64,000 nt of DNA from Salinimonas iocasae (GCF_006228385.1 NZ_CP039852.1:1504001-1568000); one strand, 5' to 3'; shown: positions 53,955 through 62,472, numbered from the stretch's first letter. Notes: generated from the letters alone by a model not told the origin. Translations and numbers: made by a program.

Positions 53955-55809
53955 CCATTACCGACTCTCTGGCAGACAACAGTGCATCAATACCGCCGGC
54001 CGGTGTAGGTTTACCGAAAAAGTAACCCTGGCCGGTATCGCAGTTAAGGCTTCGCAGCAATGTTACCTGATTTTGCTGTTCTATGCCTTCAGCGACTACC
54101 CGAATATCAAGGTTATGACAAAGCGATATCATTGCTTCGACAATGCGTGCATCTTTGGTGTTTTCAGCGATATTCATAATAAACGCGCGGTCCAGCTTAA
54201 TGGTATGGACATTCAGTTCTCTTAAGTAAGCAAACGAACTCATACCGGTCCCAAAGTCGTCAATAGAGGTTTTCAGGCCCAGACGATTGAATGCATTGAT
54301 CATACGCTTGCTAACCGCGACATCCACCATAGTGGCGCTCTCCGTCAGCTCAAATTCTAACAAAGAGGGTGTAATGCCGCTGCTTGCCAGTAATCGTTCG
54401 ACGAAGGGAACAAACGCGTTGTCCATCAGGTTATAGGCAGAAAGATTCACGGCCACGGGCATGGGTGTGCCCTGAACTTCCCAGGTTTTTATCTGATTAA
54501 CGGCCCATTCTACCGTATACCGGGTAAAAGCATGGACAATTCCACTTTGTTCTATCAGGTCGATGAAGTGTCCTGGGGGTAACAGACCCTCATCAGGATG
54601 GTTCCAGCGTACAATGGCCTCAACGCCGGACAGCTCGCCATTTATCAGGTTAACTTTGGGCTGGTAATAAAGCTCAAACTGTTTTTGCTGGAGGGCCGAG
54701 CGAAGTTGGCTGCGCAACGTCACCTCAACCGTACTGTTATACGCCAGGCGCTCGTTATACACCTGAATACCCAAACGCATGCGCTTTGCTCTTAGCATGG
54801 CATTCTCTGCGTTCTGAACCAGTGTTTCGACGAGGTGGCCGTGCTCCGGCGCACATGCTACGCCTATGCTACAGCCAATTTCAAATGCACTCTTACCGAT
54901 ATTCAGCGGTTCGCGACATTCATAGAGCAAGGTGAAGGCGCGATTCATGACTTCATCGCTGGGAATATTAGGGATCCAGATGACAAACTCATCACTTCTG
55001 TAACGATAGAGCTGCATAGTATTGTCAGACATCAACCGTAATCGCTGGGAAAAGGCTTTGAGCAGTTTGTCGCCCATATCGTGGCCTAATGCATCATTGA
55101 TATCTCTGAACCGGTCGAGGTCGAGAAACATGAATGCACCTTGCTTCTCCTGTATGTCAAGGCTGGTAAGCAATGCATTGCGATTGTAAAGCTTGGTAAG
55201 ATTATCGATAAGCGCCATTTTTTCGAGATTGCGATTCGCGGATTCAAATCGCCGTGCGATGAAAGCGGACATAATTAACGCAGACCAAACTGATAGCCAG
55301 AAGGTCAGAAATGCTGCAACAGATAACCGGCTAATCACACGCTCAGAAATCTTCTGCATATCGACAGAACGCCAGATAACAGTCAGTGGTTTGCCTGACG
55401 GAAGGACGTTACTGTGAACATAATATTCGTCGCCACTTTCCTCAAAAAATCCCGACTGTTTAAGTGGCTGTAAGTAGGTTTGTGGGGCAAGACGGGGGTC
55501 GCGGTATAATTCCTGATTATCTAATTCAATGATAAGAATATCTTCGGCCAGGATAGACAGGTCGCGTGGTACCAGTGAAGGGGATGAAACCGAATCATCA
55601 TTCTCTATAACCGGTGCCAGTAGTGTCTGAACGTCCGCGTACTGTTCCTCAAATGCCTGGCGTTCCAAATCTTTTTCCATTTCCAGCAGGAGACTATAGC
55701 CCACATAGCAAAAAATGGTTATAACCAGTAAAGACAGAAGAATTGAGCCGAGCAATAGCCGCCTTCTTAAACTGCTGTCACTTTTTACCAGTTCTAAATT
55801 ATCCGGCAT
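53935..55809 (-). CDS. Membrane GGDEF-EAL protein, probable cyclic di-GMP phosphodiesterase
   Basis: 624 residues: TM1 (about 15-37), a periplasmic domain of about 120 residues, TM2 (about 160-182), a degenerate GGDEF domain whose signature loop reads RYRSDEF, and an EAL domain with all catalytic groups: EAIVRW, NLSAYNL, ELTES, IDDFGTG, IKLDRAF, VVAEGIE and GQGYFFGKP. It should degrade cyclic di-GMP, with the GGDEF part as an allosteric or dimerisation module. It may oppose the cyclase at 32.6 kb. Confidence 0.92.
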   Translation of the reverse strand: MPDNLELVKSDSSLRRRLLLGSILLSLLVITIFCYVGYSLLLEMEKDLERQAFEEQYADVQTLLAPVIENDDSVSSPSLVPRDLSILAEDILIIELDNQELYRDPRLAPQTYLQPLKQSGFFEESGDEYYVHSNVLPSGKPLTVIWRSVDMQKISERVISRLSVAAFLTFWLSVWSALIMSAFIARRFESANRNLEKMALIDNLTKLYNRNALLTSLDIQEKQGAFMFLDLDRFRDINDALGHDMGDKLLKAFSQRLRLMSDNTMQLYRYRSDEFVIWIPNIPSDEVMNRAFTLLYECREPLNIGKSAFEIGCSIGVACAPEHGHLVETLVQNAENAMLRAKRMRLGIQVYNERLAYNSTVEVTLRSQLRSALQQKQFELYYQPKVNLINGELSGVEAIVRWNHPDEGLLPPGHFIDLIEQSGIVHAFTRYTVEWAVNQIKTWEVQGTPMPVAVNLSAYNLMDNAFVPFVERLLASSGITPSLLEFELTESATMVDVAVSKRMINAFNRLGLKTSIDDFGTGMSSFAYLRELNVHTIKLDRAFIMNIAENTKDARIVEAMISLCHNLDIRVVAEGIEQQNQVTLLRSLNCDTGQGYFFGKPTPAGGIDALLSARESVMVNSLTK

Positions 55810-56020
55810 GACTCACTCATTGCGGTTGAACGTAACAGATTTACGCCAAAAGAATACTGACGAAGAACAGATTCATTAGTGTACATCACATTAAGCTCAG
55901 TTACCTGATGAAAGTTCTGCAGCCATGTAAAGACAGGTTCAGCGCTCATTGTACGCCCATTGCTTATTATTTTCGTTATATGCTAGTGCTTATTGTTTAT
56001 AACGTGAATAGCAACGATGT

Positions 56021-56938
56021 TCAATCGCTGTGAGATAAAACGGTCGCTGTGCCGGGTAATTGCATAGACTGAAACCGTAGCTCGCCGATAAATGCTCTGG
56101 CGGCTGGTCCCAGTCTGTCACCGTCCTCAAAGCTCAAATTCAGTAGCGCTTTACGCTGACTACCAGTTGCCAGGGGCAGGGGAGCCAGTATATTCATTTT
56201 AAGACTGTTCTGGATCATGGCTACCGGAAGCCAGGCAAAACCCAGGCCTCGCTCTATCATGTCGATGGAAGTGCGCGTGTGAGAGACCGTCCAACGCTGC
56301 TCTGCGCCAAGCCAACCGGCATCAGCGCGTTTTTCACTCGAACTATCGCGTACGACAATCTGACGGTGAGATTTAAGATCCTCAGCACTTAGTGTTCTGT
56401 CCAGCTGATGCAATGGATGCTCTGGGTGCGCCACAAGAATAAAATCGATTTCGCATAATTCTTCGCTAAAACCATTGGATAACGGAAACGGCGAAATAGC
56501 GATATCCACCTTTCCTTGTTGCATCAAATCATTGGCACCGGACAGTACCGTTTCCATAATTTCTATTCTCAGGAGGGGATACTGAAGTGAAACTTCAGAT
56601 AATGCACGATAAAGCATTTCGGCTGGCAAAATAATATCCACAGCCACCCGAAGCTGTGTCTCGACACCATGCTGAAGGCTGGCGGCAACAGCCTCCATTT
56701 TATGCGCTTCTTCGAGCAAAAATGTGGCGCGACGTAGCATTAACGCGCCGGCATCGGTCAATTTCACTTTGCGACCGTCATTTTCAAATAGTGCTACGCC
56801 TAATGCATCTTCAAGCTTATGGACGGCATGGTGTACGGTCGACTGACTCTTGTGGACATGCTGGGCAGCCTGGTTAAAACCGCCAGCATCGACCACTGCT
56901 TTAAACATACGCCATTGTTCAAGTGTCGCCTTCAGCAT
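56021..56938 (-). CDS. LysR-family transcriptional regulator
   Basis: 305 residues: N-terminal winged HTH (EQWRMFKAVVDAGGFNQAAQHVHKSQSTVHHAVHKLEDALGVALFENDGRKVKLTDAG) and a periplasmic-binding-like effector domain (about 90-300). Effector and targets unknown. A perfect 8-4-8 palindrome lies 50 bases upstream (56988-57007) and may be its autoregulatory site. Not the same subfamily as HdfR further on. Confidence 0.9.
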   Translation of the reverse strand: MLKATLEQWRMFKAVVDAGGFNQAAQHVHKSQSTVHHAVHKLEDALGVALFENDGRKVKLTDAGALMLRRATFLLEEAHKMEAVAASLQHGVETQLRVAVDIILPAEMLYRALSEVSLQYPLLRIEIMETVLSGANDLMQQGKVDIAISPFPLSNGFSEELCEIDFILVAHPEHPLHQLDRTLSAEDLKSHRQIVVRDSSSEKRADAGWLGAEQRWTVSHTRTSIDMIERGLGFAWLPVAMIQNSLKMNILAPLPLATGSQRKALLNLSFEDGDRLGPAARAFIGELRFQSMQLPGTATVLSHSD

Positions 56939-56987
56939 TCTTGTTAACTTATAAACTTTTCGATCAATAAGCTCATAATGCCCTGTT

Positions 56988-57007
56988 TATATGGATATTT
57001 CCATATA
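56988..57007. promoter_or_regulatory. Palindrome upstream of the LysR gene
   Basis: TATATGGA-TATT-TCCATATA, perfect 8-base arms, between the LysR start and the end of the rhodanese gene. It contains the T-N11-A spacing of LysR boxes. Confidence 0.45.
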
Positions 57008-57021
57008 CCGCTGAGGAAGTA

Positions 57022-57372
57022 CTAGGTATTAAAAGTATTCTGAATGTCTTTTATATCACTGACGATAGCTGATACGTTTGTGTAACCCATCTTTAAAAGC
57101 TGTTCAGCAGAGAGCTGTGCCCTTACACCGCTGGCACAGTGCAGGTAAAGCGGCTTGTCCGGGTCTTTAAACTGATCAAGCGCTTTCATTTCTAATACTC
57201 CCCGGGGAATAGTAAACGAGCTGTTTACAGGTGAGTCGGCCAGTTCAGAAGGTTCTCTGACATCAATTAACGCACCTTTATTTTCGTCAAGCTCTTGTTT
57301 TGCTTCTGTTGCAGTTACAGTACGAATTGATTTTGGTAACTGCGACAGTCTTTCCTGAACGCTTTTTAACAT
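57022..57372 (-). CDS. Rhodanese-domain protein
   Basis: 116-residue single rhodanese domain, cytoplasmic. ALIDVREPSELADSPVNSSFTIPRGVLEM and the active-site loop HCASGVRA (Cys79) show an intact sulfur-transfer site. It probably handles persulfide or thiosulfate sulfur. It is divergent from an ArsR-type repressor gene with a palindrome between them, a pairing seen in sulfide-responsive systems such as those controlled by BigR/YgaV-type regulators. Confidence 0.9.
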   Translation of the reverse strand: MLKSVQERLSQLPKSIRTVTATEAKQELDENKGALIDVREPSELADSPVNSSFTIPRGVLEMKALDQFKDPDKPLYLHCASGVRAQLSAEQLLKMGYTNVSAIVSDIKDIQNTFNT

Positions 57373-57407
57373 ACTTTCTCCTTCGCTAGATAACTACCCA
57401 ATAAATC

Positions 57408-57423
57408 ATTAGCAAATGCTAAT
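57408..57423. promoter_or_regulatory. Probable operator of the ArsR-type regulator
   Basis: ATTAGCA-AA-TGCTAAT, a perfect 7-2-7 palindrome about 40 bases upstream of the rhodanese gene in the divergent promoter region. A partial copy, ATTAGC-GT-TGCTTG, lies at 57534-57547 directly before the ArsR start. Confidence 0.55.
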
Positions 57424-57548
57424 ATGATCAATGTCTAAGCATCATTCTTGCAGATATCTTTAGACTGCTGCTTTTGTGCGATAAATGCACTTGTGACCTT
57501 TAGTGCTTCGCGTTTCAATATGGCTTTAAACAAATTAGCGTTGCTTGC

Positions 57549-57872
57549 ATGTCTGCTATTTCCGAAACACAAAACAATGAATTCATTTTAGAGTATGTCA
57601 GTGAGGCAGAGCAATTTTTCAAATTGCTTGCAAATAAAACACGACTGACCGTCTTGTATTCGCTTATTGATAAGGAACTTTCGGTTTCTGATCTTCTTAC
57701 CCGTATTAATGTGACCCAGCCTGTTTTATCTCAGCATCTGGCACTGTTACGAGAAGCCGGCGTTGTCGCCACCCGCCGCGACGGGCAGGTTATATACTAT
57801 CGTCTCACTGACAAGCGTGTACTTCAGACGATAGGGTTGATGAGCGAATTTTTCGACGACTCCTCTGTGTAA
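57549..57872 (+). CDS. ArsR-family transcriptional repressor without cysteines
   Basis: 107-residue winged-helix regulator: FFKLLANKTRLTVLYSLIDKELSVSDLLTRINVTQPVLSQHLALLREAGVVATRRDGQVIYYRL is the ArsR/SmtB core with the VTQPVLSQHL recognition helix. The protein has no Cys, so neither the metal site of ArsR/CadC nor the dithiol switch of BigR/SqrR can exist; it must sense something else or work constitutively. Divergent from the rhodanese gene and nearly abutting the convergent fumC. Confidence 0.9.
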   Translation: MSAISETQNNEFILEYVSEAEQFFKLLANKTRLTVLYSLIDKELSVSDLLTRINVTQPVLSQHLALLREAGVVATRRDGQVIYYRLTDKRVLQTIGLMSEFFDDSSV

Positions 57873-57875
57873 TAA

Positions 57876-59192
57876 CTACACCAGTTTGGCGGGATCTAAC
57901 AGCGACTTCAATTCATCCTCTTCCAGCGACGTCATTTCTTTCGCTACGTCAAGAATATCCCGCTTTTCATCATAGGCACGTTTAGCAATCTCAGTGCCTT
58001 TTTCATAGCCTATCTTCTGATTAAGCGCTGTAACCAGAATAGGGTTTTTAGATAACACTTTCTCAAGCTGCGCTTCATTTACGGTAAAAGTCTCTATTGC
58101 TTTTTCGCCAAGGTGTTCACAGCTGTTACTCATCAGGTTGATCGCAAGCAGCAAATTCTGGCCAATAAGGGGCAACATTACGTTAAGCTGAAAATTGCCC
58201 GACTGACCGGCTACCGATATCGCTGTGTGATAGCCCATTACCTGTGCACTGGCCATCGCTACCGCCTCTGGTATTACCGGGTTAACCTTACCCGGCATAA
58301 TCGAACTGCCAGCCTGAAGCTTGGGCATTTCAATCTCAGCCAGACCAGCCAACGGGCCACTGTTCATCCAGCGCAAGTCATTACTAATTTTCATTAATGA
58401 AGCTGCCAGTGTGTTAAGTTGGCCAGCCAGCTCTACCGCTGTGTCCTGAGCAGAAATTGCTGCAAAATGATTATCAGTGACAGAAAATGAGATATCCAGT
58501 TGGCGGCTTAATGCGGCACTGACGCGACCACCAAATTCCTTGTGGGTATTTATTCCAGTACCCACTGCAGTGCCGCCAATGGCCAGCCGAGTGAGACGCT
58601 GCAGTGTGTCTTCAAGACGCTGTTGATTCTGAAGAATCTGAGCCCGCCATCCGGATAGTTCCTGACTTATCTTTACCGGCATGGCATCCATCAAATGTGT
58701 CCGGCCCGTTTTAATTACGTGGTCCAGCGCTTTCATACGCGCTTCGATATGCTCTGACAAGCTCCGCATCGCCGGTAACAGGCGTTCCTGTATTTGTATT
58801 GCTGCGCTGATATGAATAGTGGTGGGAATGACATCATTGGAGCTTTGCCCCATGTTTACATCATCATTCGGATGAATTTCACGATTTGCATATCGGCTGG
58901 CTAACGAGGCGATAACCTCATTAGCGTTCATATTTGTACTGGTGCCTGAGCCGGTCTGAAAGACATCAACCGGAAATTGCTCATCGTGCTTACCCTCTGC
59001 CACCTCTATTGCCGCTTTATAGATAGCACCAGCGATGTCGTCGTCCATGTTGCCCAGTTCCTGGTTCGCAGTGGCACAGGCGGCTTTCAGGTAACCTAAT
59101 GCATGAATAAAGGGGGCGGGCATACCTTGTTGACTGATAGCAAAGTTGTCACAGGCCAGCGAGGTCTGTTTCTGATATAGCGTCTCAGTCAT
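57876..59192 (-). CDS. fumC: Class II fumarase
   Basis: Iron-independent fumarate hydratase of the TCA cycle. 438 residues with TGSGTSTNMNANEVI, GQSSNDVIPTTIHIS, TGRTHLMDAMPVKI and the signature GSSIMPGKVNPVIPE. Two relatives share the fold (aspartase, argininosuccinate lyase) but the TxGSGTSTNMN and AxxPV patterns favour fumarase. It lies one base after the PRC-barrel gene and may be co-transcribed with it. Confidence 0.95.
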   Translation of the reverse strand: MTETLYQKQTSLACDNFAISQQGMPAPFIHALGYLKAACATANQELGNMDDDIAGAIYKAAIEVAEGKHDEQFPVDVFQTGSGTSTNMNANEVIASLASRYANREIHPNDDVNMGQSSNDVIPTTIHISAAIQIQERLLPAMRSLSEHIEARMKALDHVIKTGRTHLMDAMPVKISQELSGWRAQILQNQQRLEDTLQRLTRLAIGGTAVGTGINTHKEFGGRVSAALSRQLDISFSVTDNHFAAISAQDTAVELAGQLNTLAASLMKISNDLRWMNSGPLAGLAEIEMPKLQAGSSIMPGKVNPVIPEAVAMASAQVMGYHTAISVAGQSGNFQLNVMLPLIGQNLLLAINLMSNSCEHLGEKAIETFTVNEAQLEKVLSKNPILVTALNQKIGYEKGTEIAKRAYDEKRDILDVAKEMTSLEEDELKSLLDPAKLV

Positions 59193-59193
59193 A

Positions 59194-59928
59194 CTATTGC
59201 TCCGCTTTCGACAAAATTGATTCTAAGTAGCTGGCATCTGCCAGTTTATCCATATCGATCTCTGGCTTATCCATAAGCTGCTCCTGGGTCAGGTTGACGT
59301 GGACTTTATGGCTTGACCAATCAATCGTATCAATGTCTTTTGGTAATACAGCAAGCTTTTTACCTCCTGGAAGCCAGTTATTAGTATCAATAACCAGTAA
59401 GCGCAGTGACCACCCGGTATGATCAAAGATAAAATCAGTGATGTGCCCGACATCTTCATCCAGCGTGGCTACATCATAACCATGTACCTCGCTGCATGAA
59501 CGCAAATGGTTTGCTGGCTCAGCAGCGTCTTCGGCAAGGGTTTGCTCCATTTCTTTATCAGCCAGTTCAGTGGGATGAGCAAAATCGCCCCATGCACCCG
59601 GACCAATCCAGTAGTAACCATAGCCGAAATATTTAAACAGTGTCTCTTCGTATTCCCGGGACAGCGGTTTATGTTCATCAATCGACGGGCTGTCTTTAAG
59701 CTCTTGCGAAGACATATTTATTGCCAGCCATTGTTCATCAGTATTAACTTTTGAAACTGAAATAGGGGAAATAACAACTTTGCGGCTCATTGGTAGCCAG
59801 CTATTGGTATCCGCGACCAGGTAGCGGGCAACAAAATCCTGATCATCAAAAAGGATATCTTTACAGCCGCCTATATCACCGTCTGTAGCATGTATAGAAT
59901 AGTGAGTAATCTGTTTATGCGAAATCAT
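59194..59928 (-). CDS. PRC-barrel domain protein with two barrels
   Basis: 244 residues: two PRC-barrel units (about 4-75: YSIHATDGDIGGCKDILFDDQDFVARYLVADTNSWLP; about 140-215: VHGYDVATLDEDVGHITDFIFDHTGWSLRLLVIDTNNWLPGG) joined by an acidic linker with a Tyr/Trp cluster (FGYGYYWIGPGAWGDF). Such two-barrel proteins occur widely in proteobacteria; function unknown. Upstream of fumC by one base. Confidence 0.85.
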   Translation of the reverse strand: MISHKQITHYSIHATDGDIGGCKDILFDDQDFVARYLVADTNSWLPMSRKVVISPISVSKVNTDEQWLAINMSSQELKDSPSIDEHKPLSREYEETLFKYFGYGYYWIGPGAWGDFAHPTELADKEMEQTLAEDAAEPANHLRSCSEVHGYDVATLDEDVGHITDFIFDHTGWSLRLLVIDTNNWLPGGKKLAVLPKDIDTIDWSSHKVHVNLTQEQLMDKPEIDMDKLADASYLESILSKAEQ

Positions 59929-60102
59929 GGCTTCAATCCTCCAGGTGTCTGAGCGCCTTAATAGAATAAAAGGTGGCGCTGAAGCGACTTATGATTGAAT
60001 TCGTGACGGCATCCTACAAAGATCACACATAGCAGGTATTTACACCGGTGGGAGCGCGAAGATGGGAGACAAAAACTAAGCTTATGAGAGGAACTCATAA
60101 CA

Positions 60103-60124
60103 ATGTGGCCCGAAGGGGCCACAT
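60103..60124 (-). terminator. Hairpins downstream of maoP
   Basis: ATGTGGCCC / GGGCCACAT stem with a 4-base loop 22 bases after the maoP stop; a second small hairpin (ATGAG / CTCAT) follows at 60084-60098. Neither has a long T-run, so termination may rely on both. Confidence 0.55.
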
Positions 60125-60145
60125 GTTAAACAAAGACGGGGCGAA

Positions 60146-60505
60146 TTAACCTGCTACGTCATATTCCTCACTAACGTAATCGTCGTCATAGTCAGCCTGA
60201 TTACTGGCACTGCTGTGTAGCGTATAAAAGTGGCGCTTGCCGCGTGCCAGCTGAACGTATTTCTGCCACGCTTTTTCAAGGCTGTTGTGAGCAGGTACCT
60301 GACCTTTAATAAAAGCCACGAAGTGAGACTCATCATCTCCCTCGGGCGCAAGTGTTTCACTCTCCAGGGCCATAAGCGTATTGCCATAGCGGGTCAGCAA
60401 ATCAGCTTCAGAAATACTAAAATCACCAGATTTCCTGAAGCCGTAAGGAAATTTGGCTCTGTCCATAAAAGGTTTGGGTGCAATACGGATATCAGGTGTG
60501 TTCAT
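60146..60505 (-). CDS. maoP: MaoP (DUF413), chromosome Ori-macrodomain organiser
   Basis: 119 residues aligning with E. coli MaoP (YifE): KFPYGFRKSGDFSISEADLLTRYGNTLMALE, FVAFIKGQVPAHNSLEKAWQKYVQLARGKRHFYTL and an acidic tail (DYDDDYVSEEYD). In E. coli MaoP with the maoS site limits long-range contacts of the Ori domain. It is divergent from hdfR here as in E. coli, which supports the assignment. ATG 60511 is an alternative start two codons earlier; GAG spacing favours 60505. Confidence 0.88.
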   Translation of the reverse strand: MNTPDIRIAPKPFMDRAKFPYGFRKSGDFSISEADLLTRYGNTLMALESETLAPEGDDESHFVAFIKGQVPAHNSLEKAWQKYVQLARGKRHFYTLHSSASNQADYDDDYVSEEYDVAG

Positions 60506-60511
60506 GTTCAT

Positions 60512-60812
60512 CTCGCATAAAATAAGTTTGCAAGCGAACTTTTAGGACAAATTTCAAAAAAAATGAAACAAAAATTTTTGTTCTTTGCGGGAAAAATTTT
60601 TGTTTGTCAGTTTTCAGGACTAAAAGGCAGTATACCCGCCTGCGCAGCGCATCCGGATACCACTCAGATCAACTGATAAAAAACGTCTCAGGATTGCGAA
60701 AAGATTATGATTCTGAGAACAAATGTTTTTGTCGTAACGATAATTAATATTTGTTTTAAATTTGTACAGCGGCGCAGATAATAACCTTGTCGTTCACTAG
60801 TTTGAGATTGTA
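60512..60812. other. maoP upstream region
   Basis: About 300 AT-rich bases. It contains two phased AT palindromes (separate entry) and then a stretch with no recognised element until the ribosome site of the 54-residue gene. No other gene seen. Confidence 0.5.
60567..60606. promoter_or_regulatory. Two phased AT palindromes upstream of maoP
   Basis: AACAAAAATTTTTGTT at 60567-60582 is a perfect 16-base palindrome; a second copy of the core, AAAAATTTTTGTTTG, is at 60592-60606. Their centres are 22 bases apart, about two helical turns, so a protein could bind both on the same DNA face. Confidence 0.5.
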
Positions 60813-60977
60813 ATGAGCAAAGACTATCGTTACCAGCGAGAAGAATGGGACTCGGTAGAAGACGATGACCATTTTGGAAAGAAAAAATCGGATCGCCGTA
60901 ACCAGATGAAAGGGCGTCAGAAGCGTGATGAGCTTAGACGCGAAAAGCAGAAAAGATTGCATCAGGAGAGTTATTAG
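60813..60977 (+). CDS. Orphan 54-residue highly charged protein
   Basis: Short gene between maoP and hdfR. Product MSKDYRYQREEWDSVEDD then a strongly basic C-terminal half (KKKSDRRNQMKGRQKRDELRREKQKR). It looks like an intrinsically disordered nucleic-acid- or ribosome-binding protein. GAG lies about eight bases before the ATG. I do not recognise the family; the strict charge pattern and conserved-looking context favour a real gene. Confidence 0.6.
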   Translation: MSKDYRYQREEWDSVEDDDHFGKKKSDRRNQMKGRQKRDELRREKQKRLHQESY

Positions 60978-61042
60978 ACAATATCCTGACTTTCTGAACG
61001 CTTTATAAGTTTTCAGGTTTACAAACCTGTGCATATGTGACA

Positions 61043-61076
61043 GCTTTACGGGCAGGTTTACTATTGCCCGTAAAGC
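61043..61076 (+). promoter_or_regulatory. Perfect hairpin abutting the hdfR start codon
   Basis: GCTTTACGGGCA-N10-TGCCCGTAAAGC, a perfect 12-base stem whose last base is immediately before the hdfR ATG. There is no Shine-Dalgarno between stem and ATG. It could control translation, stop transcription from the 54-residue gene, or be a LysR-type operator. Confidence 0.65.
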
Positions 61077-61919
61077 ATGGACATTCGCTTTTTATCGACC
61101 TTCATTGAAGTCGCAAATACCCGTCATTTTGGTAAGGCCGCAGAGAATCTGTTTTTAACACAGTCTGCTGTCAGTGCCCGCATTAAATTACTTGAAGAGT
61201 ACTTCCAGACCACGCTTTTTATCCGTCACCGGAACAGTATTCAGCTAACGCCTGCAGGCGAAAAGTTACTGCCTTATGCTCATCAGTTAAGCGATACCCT
61301 GAAAGATGCAAAGCGTGAACTTCAGCTGCAATCCGGTGAGTATATTGTCTGCGGCGCGACCCAGTTGGCCAGTGAATTACAGCTGAGCAGCACACTATCG
61401 GGCATACATGAGCATTTTCCGGACTGGTCGGTAAAGGCGGAGATTCTGACCCTTGATAACCTTTCACGACAGCTACATGAGCGGGTCATCGACCTGGCCT
61501 TTTCCTCTGAACCGCTAAAATCAGAAGAGGTGATTTCTCAACAAATCAGTGCCGAACCCCTGGGTTTATATATCGTTGGCCGATCGTCTGATGATATTGA
61601 TGCCAATGATTATGTTGCAATTGAATGGGGGGGAAAAACGAGGGACCTGATTTGTCAGCATTGGCCTCAGTTGCGGGATGCTAAGCTGCGGACGAATTCA
61701 TTAAGGCTCGGACTCAATGCTATTGAAGAAGACGGTGGGTGCGCGGTATTCCCTGTACGGTTTGCGCAAAAACTTACGCATTTGTCTCTTCGCCAGGTTA
61801 GTACGCTTGATGATGTTCAGGCATGTGTTTATCTGAATCGACTGAAATCGGTAAAAAGACATGCACTGACGACTGTCGTCGATACTTTGTTTCCTTCCCA
61901 TAAGACAATCGCGGTATAA
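61077..61919 (+). CDS. hdfR: HdfR-like LysR-family regulator
   Basis: 280 residues; the HTH domain (MDIRFLSTFIEVANTRHFGKAAENLFLTQSAVSARIKLLEEYFQTTLFIRHRNSIQLTPAGEKLLPYA) is very close in pattern to E. coli HdfR, and the effector domain ends with a similar arrangement. In E. coli HdfR represses flhDC and is next to maoP; here the same neighbourhood is kept with a 54-residue gene inserted. Whether it controls flagella here is unknown. Confidence 0.88.
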   Translation: MDIRFLSTFIEVANTRHFGKAAENLFLTQSAVSARIKLLEEYFQTTLFIRHRNSIQLTPAGEKLLPYAHQLSDTLKDAKRELQLQSGEYIVCGATQLASELQLSSTLSGIHEHFPDWSVKAEILTLDNLSRQLHERVIDLAFSSEPLKSEEVISQQISAEPLGLYIVGRSSDDIDANDYVAIEWGGKTRDLICQHWPQLRDAKLRTNSLRLGLNAIEEDGGCAVFPVRFAQKLTHLSLRQVSTLDDVQACVYLNRLKSVKRHALTTVVDTLFPSHKTIAV

Positions 61920-62095
61920 TAACGCAGAACACAAAAACCCGGTCTGGCCCTGCATATAACGTAAAATCGCAGCGCTTCAGTGCGTAGCGTGATCTGACGA
62001 TGTTATTCTTAGTAGAAAGAAAATAACGCATTACATAGCGCTAAGGCTGAACAGCGCGTTTGCACTGTCAGCAATCAATATCATAGGAATTATTT

Positions 62096-62452
62096 ATGGC
62101 TCTAGATGAACATCCCCTGTTGGGCGTGAGTGCAGCATTGCGTTTACAAGAGACAATTTCTGGAATTAAAGATAACCAGAAAGTCTGGATTCTCAAGGAC
62201 GCAGATGGCTGCGTCATGTTAAGTACTGAAGATGAAGACGGTGTACCCGTGTGGCCAGATGCCGGCTTAGCCTTACTGTGGGCTACAGAGGACTGGGCTG
62301 ATTGTGAACCTATGGCGGTGACGCTGGAAGACTGGCTGAAGAAATGGACGCCGGGCCTTATGCAGGATGAACTGTGCATTATGGTTTGCCCGGTACCGGG
62401 CGAAGACGGTGAGGTAATGGAACCGGACGAGCTTGCTGAAAAGCTGATGTAA
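62096..62452 (+). CDS. DUF2750-family protein
   Basis: 118-residue acidic cytoplasmic protein with the DUF2750 layout: VWILKDADGCVMLSTEDEDGVPVWPDAGLALLWATEDWADCEPMAVTLEDWLKKWTPGLMQDELCIMVCPVPGE. No catalytic residues are known for the family. Monocistronic with a strong terminator. Confidence 0.82.
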   Translation: MALDEHPLLGVSAALRLQETISGIKDNQKVWILKDADGCVMLSTEDEDGVPVWPDAGLALLWATEDWADCEPMAVTLEDWLKKWTPGLMQDELCIMVCPVPGEDGEVMEPDELAEKLM

Positions 62453-62472
62453 CCATTGCTCACACTGTACTT

